From an uncultured Eubacterium sp. (GTDB lineage Bacteria > Bacillota_A > Clostridia > Lachnospirales > Lachnospiraceae): DNA of 9,089 nucleotides. Positions within the stretch are counted from its first letter, which is position 1; every line of letters begins with the position of its first letter. Below the pieces are notes generated by a model. It saw only the letters and a program-made list of their open reading frames with translations, was not told the DNA's origin and made no database searches. Shown here piece after piece: positions 5,110-9,089 of the stretch. The stretch spans positions 1 through 9,089 of the forward strand of contig CANTHI010000115.1 of assembly GCA_947653505.1 (NCBI GenBank), in the 5' to 3' direction. The position numbers were made by a program, and so were the translations under genes.

Positions 5110-6594
5110 ATGGATGAAAATCAGGACAGGCTGGTACAAAAGACGGAGGAATATATCCGCCAGCATCAGATGATAGAAGCAGGCACACACCTGATCGCCG
5201 GGGTTTCTGGCGGGGCCGATTCGATGTGCCTGCTGCTCGTGCTGCTGCAGCTGCGGGAAGTATTTGGGCATGAGGTATCTGTCGTGCATATCAATCATGG
5301 CATCCGTGGAGAAGCAGCGGAAAGGGATGCACGGTTTGTCAGGTCTTTTTGTGAGAAAAGAGGCATAGAGTGTCATATCTGCAGCTGTCAGGTGCCGGCG
5401 TATGCGCGTGCGCATGGGATGAGCGAAGAAGAAGCGGGCAGGGCGGTACGGTATCAGGCGTTTCGGAAGCTGCGGGAAAAGAAAGAAAAATGTACAGGAA
5501 GGAAAGTCCGGATTGCGGTTGCGCATAATCTGGAAGACCATGCGGAGACGATGCTGTTTCATCTGGCACGGGGGACAGGGATACGCGGGCTGGCGGCAAT
5601 GGCGCCTGTGTGCGGGGATATTATCCGGCCGCTGCTTCAGATCAGCCGCAAAGAAATCGAGGCGTATTTGTCTCAGATGGGACAGGATTACTGCATGGAT
5701 GCTACGAATGAGATGGATATCTACAGCAGGAACCAGATCCGGCATCAGATACTGCCTGTGCTGCAGGGGATCAACAGCCGCGCGGCAGAGCATATGTACC
5801 AGACGGCGCAGCAGCTGCGGGAAGCCGGTGAATATTTGCGGCAGCAGGCGGCAGATGCACAGAATATCTGCTGCAGAATGACGGGGCAGCAGGCGGAGAT
5901 TTTAAAAGATCCGTTTCTAAAGATGGACCCGGTTATTCAGAACGAGCTGCTGCATCAGACGCTCGGGACGCTGGCAGGGAGCAGAAAGGATCTGACCAGA
6001 GAGCATATCCGGCAGGTACGTGGTCTGTTTGAACGGCAAAACGGCAGGCAGGTACAGCTTCCGCATGGGCTGAAAGCAGTAAGAGTTTACAGCGGTGTGG
6101 AGATTCGTCTGGAAAAAAATGTGGAAAATGCAGAAAAAAAAGAGCAGGAAGGGAAGGAAGAACTGGAAAAACAGTTTTCGTTTCGGATCATCGAAGATAT
6201 TTCTGAGCATATGTCACAAATTTCCAAAAACAAGTATACGAAATGGTTTGATTATGATAAGATAAAGCATGGATTCTGTATCAGATACAGACAGCCGGGG
6301 GATTATCTGGTAATCGATGCTTCCGGCAGCCGCCAGAAGCTGAAAAAATATCTGGTGAATGAAAAGATTCCTGTGAAGGAACGGGAGCATCTGCTGCTGG
6401 TGGCTGACGGAACGCATATTATGTGGGTAGTCGGATACCGGATCAGCAGCTATTATAAAGTAAATGCACATACCAGAAGAATATTGGAGGTTACTTTTTG
6501 CGGAGGAAAAGAAGATGGAAGAACACAAGATTCAGGTAATGATTTCAGAGGAAGAAGTAAAGAAACGAATCGGAGAGATTGCTGCGCAGATTAA
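5110..6594 (+). CDS. tilS: tRNA(Ile)-lysidine synthetase TilS
   Basis: TilS attaches lysine to C34 of the CAU-anticodon tRNA-Ile with ATP, changing both its codon reading (AUA) and its charging; it is essential in most bacteria. The 494 residues carry the N-type ATP-pyrophosphatase domain with PP-loop SGGADS at 33-38, HINHGIRG at 60-67, AHNLEDHAET at 138-147 and ARGTGIRGL at 153-161. RPLL (173-176) and RNQIRHQILP (207-216) follow. The C-terminal TilS domain has RYRQPGD at 392-398 and LKKYLVNEKIPVKERE at 411-426. An ATG at 5077 is in frame, but GGAG at 5097-5100, nine bases before 5110, and the normal N terminus favour 5110. The last 26 residues, after GGKED, are read over hpt and look non-native: the frame overlaps hpt by 80 bases. 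It is transcribed with spoIIE upstream or from an unseen promoter. Confidence 0.94.
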   Translation: MDENQDRLVQKTEEYIRQHQMIEAGTHLIAGVSGGADSMCLLLVLLQLREVFGHEVSVVHINHGIRGEAAERDARFVRSFCEKRGIECHICSCQVPAYARAHGMSEEEAGRAVRYQAFRKLREKKEKCTGRKVRIAVAHNLEDHAETMLFHLARGTGIRGLAAMAPVCGDIIRPLLQISRKEIEAYLSQMGQDYCMDATNEMDIYSRNQIRHQILPVLQGINSRAAEHMYQTAQQLREAGEYLRQQAADAQNICCRMTGQQAEILKDPFLKMDPVIQNELLHQTLGTLAGSRKDLTREHIRQVRGLFERQNGRQVQLPHGLKAVRVYSGVEIRLEKNVENAEKKEQEGKEELEKQFSFRIIEDISEHMSQISKNKYTKWFDYDKIKHGFCIRYRQPGDYLVIDASGSRQKLKKYLVNEKIPVKEREHLLLVADGTHIMWVVGYRISSYYKVNAHTRRILEVTFCGGKEDGRTQDSGNDFRGRSKETNRRDCCAD

Positions 6595-7042
6595 CGAAGA
6601 CTATCGGGGAGAAGAGATTGTTGCAGTCGGCATCCTGCGCGGAGGGGTCTATTTCTGTACGGAGCTGACAAAGCGGCTTACCGTGCCGGTGATCCTGGAT
6701 TTTATGGAGGCGTCCAGCTATGGTGCGGATACAAGCTCCAGCGGGCAGGTCAATATCACGAAAGATTTAATAGAAGATATTGCGGGAAAACATGTGCTCG
6801 TCGTCGAAGACATTATCGATACCGGCAGGACGCTGAGCCTTCTGCTGGAAAATCTGCGCGCACGCGGGCCAAAGAGTCTGCGGCTGTGTACGCTGCTGGA
6901 CAAACCGGAGCGGCGGGTCGTGCAGGTGCAGGTTGATTATAATGGATTCGTGATTCCAAATAAATTTGTAATAGGGTATGGGATGGATTATGCACAAAGA
7001 TACAGAAATCTTCCTTATATTGGAGTCGTAGAGGGTGAGTAG
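6515..7042 (+). CDS. hpt: Hypoxanthine phosphoribosyltransferase
   Basis: Hpt (HprT) salvages hypoxanthine and usually guanine with PRPP to make IMP and GMP in the cytosol. The 175 residues are the usual length. The diagnostic PRPP-binding loop VVEDIIDTGRTL is at 96-107, its acidic pair and general-base Asp included. LRGG (41-44), the flexible loop LDFMEASSYG (61-70) and the purine-binding end VIPNKFVIGYGMDYAQRYRN (146-165) are also present. GGAGG at 6502-6506 lies eight bases before the ATG at 6515. The frame is open further upstream to an ATG at 6464, inside tilS, but nothing supports that start. The tilS-hpt-ftsH neighbourhood is conserved in Firmicutes. In B. subtilis HprT also interacts with FtsH and TilS in control of ftsH, but whether that holds here cannot be seen from the sequence. 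Confidence 0.95.
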   Translation: MEEHKIQVMISEEEVKKRIGEIAAQINEDYRGEEIVAVGILRGGVYFCTELTKRLTVPVILDFMEASSYGADTSSSGQVNITKDLIEDIAGKHVLVVEDIIDTGRTLSLLLENLRARGPKSLRLCTLLDKPERRVVQVQVDYNGFVIPNKFVIGYGMDYAQRYRNLPYIGVVEGE

Positions 7043-7059
7043 AAGGAGGTTGCAGCTTG
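7041..7059 (+). promoter_or_regulatory. Perfect Shine-Dalgarno before the TTG start of ftsH
   Basis: AGAAGGAGGT (7041-7050) is a full match to the 16S anti-Shine-Dalgarno and lies six bases before TTG (7057-7059). No ATG or GTG start with similar support is nearby. The strong site overlaps the hpt TAG stop, so ftsH translation is probably coupled to hpt. Confidence 0.8.
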
Positions 7060-8907
7060 AAAAGAAATTATCGAGGTTTTGTTTTGTATGCCATCCTCGT
7101 ATTGGGAGTCGTTGGCATATGGTATTTTTTAAGTGAGACGGATATTACATCAGATACGTATACGTATCATCAGTATCAGGCGGATCTGGAAGGAGGAAAG
7201 ATTTATTCTGTCATTATCGAACAGAACGCGGAGACGCCGACCGGTACGCTTGTCGTAACGCTGAAGGAGGATGCGGACCGTCATGAGATCGTAGTATCGG
7301 ATGTCAATGCGGAGCAGGAATATCTCAGACAGAATCAGTTTTATAATTATCTGCTGAAAAACATTCCGAGAGCCAGCTGGCTGTCTACGTGGCTCCCATA
7401 TCTGATTATTTTTGGAGCCATGTTTATTCTGTTTTTGATTATGAATAATATAAATCAGTCGGCAGGTGGCGGAGGTGGTCCGAAAATGATGAATTTTGGC
7501 AAGAGCCGTGCCAGAATGTATACGAATGAAATGAAATCGATTAATTTTTCCAAAGTAGCCGGACTGAAAGAAGAAAAAGAAGAGCTGGAAGAAATCGTGG
7601 ATTTTCTGCGGGAGCCTGGCAAATATACAAAGCTTGGAGCCAGAATCCCAAAAGGAATCCTGCTCGTAGGCCCTCCGGGGACTGGCAAAACGCTGCTTGC
7701 AAAGGCAGTCGCGGGAGAGGCTGGCGTGCCGTTTTTCAGTATTTCCGGTTCAGACTTTGTAGAGATGTTTGTCGGCGTCGGCGCTTCCCGTGTGCGGGAT
7801 TTATTCGATGATGCCAAGAAAAACGCGCCGTGTATCGTATTTATCGACGAGATAGACGCGGTGGCCAGACGACGTGGGACTGGTATGGGTGGCGGACATG
7901 ATGAGCGCGAGCAGACGCTGAACCAGATGCTGGTAGAGATGGACGGCTTTGGCGTCAATGAGGGCATTATTGTCATGGCGGCGACCAACCGTGTGGACAT
8001 TCTGGATCCGGCGATCATGCGTCCGGGGCGTTTTGACCGCAAGGTGCATGTCGGCAGGCCGGATGTCGGCGGACGTGAGGAAATCCTGCATGTACATGCG
8101 AAAAATAAACCATTGAGTGAAGACGTGGATCTTAAGCAGATCGCGCAGACAACAGCGGGATTTACCGGAGCAGATCTGGAGAATCTGCTCAATGAGGCTG
8201 CCATCCGTGCGGCGAAAGAGGACCGCGGGTATATCAGACTGGACGATATCCGGAGTTCGTTTGTCAAAGTGGGGATTGGAGCTGAGAAAAAGAGCCGGAT
8301 AATCAGCGAAAAGGAAAAACGGATTACCGCATTCCACGAAGCTGGTCATGCGATTTTATTTCACGTGCTGCCGGATGTCGGACCGGTCTACTCGGTATCG
8401 ATTATCCCGACTGGTTCGGGAGCTGCCGGATATACGATGCCGCTGCCGGAAAAAGATGAGATGTTCAATACAAAAGGCCGGATGCTGCAGGAAATTGTCG
8501 TAGATCTGGGCGGACGGGTAGCAGAGGAGCTGATTTTTGAAGATATTACAACCGGCGCGTCGCAGGATATCAAGCAGGCAACCGCGATGGCAAAGGCAAT
8601 GGTGACAAGATATGGCATGTCGGAAAATCTGGGGCTGATCTGCTACGATGAAGATGATAATGAAGTATTTATTGGCAGGGATCTGGCGCATACAAAAGGA
8701 TATGGTGAGAATGTAGCAACGCTGATCGATCAGGAAGTAAAACGGATTATTGATGAGTGTTATCTCAGGGCAAAAGAGATTATCCACCAGTACGAGCAGG
8801 TGCTGCATCAGTGCGCGGACCTGCTGATGGAAAAAGAAAAGATCAGCAGGGAGGAGTTTGAAGCGTTGTTTTCAGAGAAGAAAGAAATCCCTCTGATGGA
8901 AGGATAA
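7057..8907 (+). CDS. ftsH: ATP-dependent zinc metalloprotease FtsH
   Basis: FtsH is a hexameric membrane AAA protease that degrades misassembled membrane proteins and selected regulators, and in Bacillus supports sporulation. The 616-residue length is normal. Membrane segments lie at about 8-25 and 112-131 and flank an extracytoplasmic domain of about 85 residues; a glycine-rich linker follows (137-142). The AAA module has Walker A GPPGTGKT at 205-212, the pore motif MFVGVG at 237-242, Walker B VFIDEID at 261-267 and the second region of homology with arginine fingers at about 308-328 (ending RPGRFDR). The protease domain has zinc-binding HEAGH at 427-431 and a third ligand Asp504 within DITTGASQD. 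The start is TTG, with a perfect Shine-Dalgarno six bases upstream. No frameshift or missing key residue is seen. No clear terminator follows. Confidence 0.97.
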   Translation: MKRNYRGFVLYAILVLGVVGIWYFLSETDITSDTYTYHQYQADLEGGKIYSVIIEQNAETPTGTLVVTLKEDADRHEIVVSDVNAEQEYLRQNQFYNYLLKNIPRASWLSTWLPYLIIFGAMFILFLIMNNINQSAGGGGGPKMMNFGKSRARMYTNEMKSINFSKVAGLKEEKEELEEIVDFLREPGKYTKLGARIPKGILLVGPPGTGKTLLAKAVAGEAGVPFFSISGSDFVEMFVGVGASRVRDLFDDAKKNAPCIVFIDEIDAVARRRGTGMGGGHDEREQTLNQMLVEMDGFGVNEGIIVMAATNRVDILDPAIMRPGRFDRKVHVGRPDVGGREEILHVHAKNKPLSEDVDLKQIAQTTAGFTGADLENLLNEAAIRAAKEDRGYIRLDDIRSSFVKVGIGAEKKSRIISEKEKRITAFHEAGHAILFHVLPDVGPVYSVSIIPTGSGAAGYTMPLPEKDEMFNTKGRMLQEIVVDLGGRVAEELIFEDITTGASQDIKQATAMAKAMVTRYGMSENLGLICYDEDDNEVFIGRDLAHTKGYGENVATLIDQEVKRIIDECYLRAKEIIHQYEQVLHQCADLLMEKEKISREEFEALFSEKKEIPLMEG

Positions 8908-8910
8908 AGA

Positions 8911-9031
8911 TGTGCAATATATGGGGAGTGATGATCCTGAACAGGAAACTTTATGCATGAAATGCACAAAAAAAAATCAATTATTTTTTGAAGTTTGTGC
9001 ACACTTATCTGTGCAAAGATGGTATTATAAT
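8911..9031 (+). promoter_or_regulatory. Intergenic control region with repeated TGTGCA motifs and a TATAAT box
   Basis: TGTGCA or its complement TGCACA occurs at 8911-8916, 8963-8968, 8996-9003 (as the palindrome TGTGCACA) and 9010-9015. TGCACAAA (8963-8970) and TTTGTGCA (8994-9001) are an inverted repeat around an A/T-rich centre. TATAAT at 9026-9031 is a perfect -10, but no good -35 sits 16-18 bases upstream, which suggests regulator-dependent transcription of a gene beyond the window. The regulator is unknown. Confidence 0.4.
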
Positions 9032-9057
9032 TAACGTAAAAACCCCCCAATACATTA

Positions 9058-9081
9058 TATAGTTTTTGCTATACCCCATAG
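9058..9081 (+). other. Mutually exclusive short hairpins at the right edge
   Basis: CTATA (9069-9073) can pair with TATAG on its left (9058-9062), while its CTAT (9069-9072) can pair with ATAG on its right (9078-9081). The two pairings share the middle arm and so exclude each other. They lie downstream of the TATAAT box, in the presumed leader of the next transcript. The stems are very short and may be chance. Confidence 0.2.
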
Positions 9082-9089
9082 TAAAAATA

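Noticed and set aside
4522..5793. A 423-codon open frame on the minus strand across spoIIE and tilS
   Set aside because: It lies antisense to two well-supported genes, has no family-like sequence, and is explained by the codon bias of the + strand genes.
6464..6514. Start of hpt at the ATG at 6464
   Set aside because: It would add 17 residues not typical of the family; GGAGG at 6502-6506 supports the ATG at 6515.
7455..8267. A 270-codon open frame on the minus strand within ftsH
   Set aside because: Serine/proline-rich shadow of the highly conserved AAA domain; no ribosome binding site or recognisable domain.
8935..8946. TCCTGAACAGGA near-palindrome after ftsH
   Set aside because: A two-base centre and five-base arms are too short for a stable hairpin, and single occurrences of this kind are expected by chance.
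8963..9001. The TGCACAAA/TTTGTGCA inverted repeat as an ftsH terminator
   Set aside because: The stem is A/T-rich with a long loop and no following T run; an operator role fits better.

Overview
The window is a conserved chromosomal block of a spore-forming, anaerobic-type Firmicute, most likely a member of the Lachnospiraceae or a close clostridial relative. This is inferred from the gene order hup - rqcP(yabO) - yabP - yabQ - divIC - spoIIE - tilS - hpt - ftsH, from the protein wording, and from the moderate GC content with many CTG, CGG and AGA codons. All intact genes lie on the + strand. No rRNA, tRNA, CRISPR array or complete insertion sequence was seen.

Left edge (1-670): two unrelated gene pieces meet abruptly. 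A piece of the N-terminal membrane region of a CapD/WbpM-type polysaccharide-biosynthesis sugar epimerase/dehydratase runs from the edge to about 263-269. It then meets, in another frame, the C-terminal 133 residues of a phosphoglucomutase/phosphomannomutase. The junction is either a real rearrangement or an assembly chimera.

HU and RqcP (671-1444): hup has its own strong sigma-A promoter and a good rho-independent terminator. rqcP (S4-domain ribosome quality-control protein) follows 26 bases after that terminator and is closed by an 11-bp perfect hairpin. yabP, yabQ and divIC (1630-2752): spore-coat/cortex assembly genes plus the septum protein gene. A good sigma-E-like promoter stands upstream of yabP and a rho-independent terminator follows divIC. 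The S1-domain gene yabR and the tRNA genes found near here in Bacillus subtilis are absent.

spoIIE to ftsH (2803-8907): spoIIE has a promoter with near-perfect -35 and -10 hexamers held 21 bp apart, the unusual geometry of the Spo0A-activated B. subtilis spoIIE promoter, with a Spo0A-box-like heptamer over the -35. tilS (lysidine synthetase), hpt (hypoxanthine phosphoribosyltransferase) and ftsH (membrane AAA protease) follow with no visible terminator between them. tilS overlaps hpt by 80 bases. ftsH uses a TTG start behind a perfect Shine-Dalgarno sequence.

Right edge (8908-9089): an intergenic region with repeated TGTGCA/TGCACA motifs and a TATAAT box. It looks like the control region of a gene beyond the window.

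Together the genes combine growth housekeeping (nucleoid protein, stalled-ribosome rescue, septum assembly, tRNA-Ile modification, purine salvage, membrane proteolysis) with sporulation (YabP, YabQ, SpoIIE). I do not see an undescribed multi-gene system. The points most worth checking are the left-edge junction, the two sporulation promoters, the compact SpoIIE with a four-cysteine cluster, the small open frame between spoIIE and tilS, and the motif cluster after ftsH.
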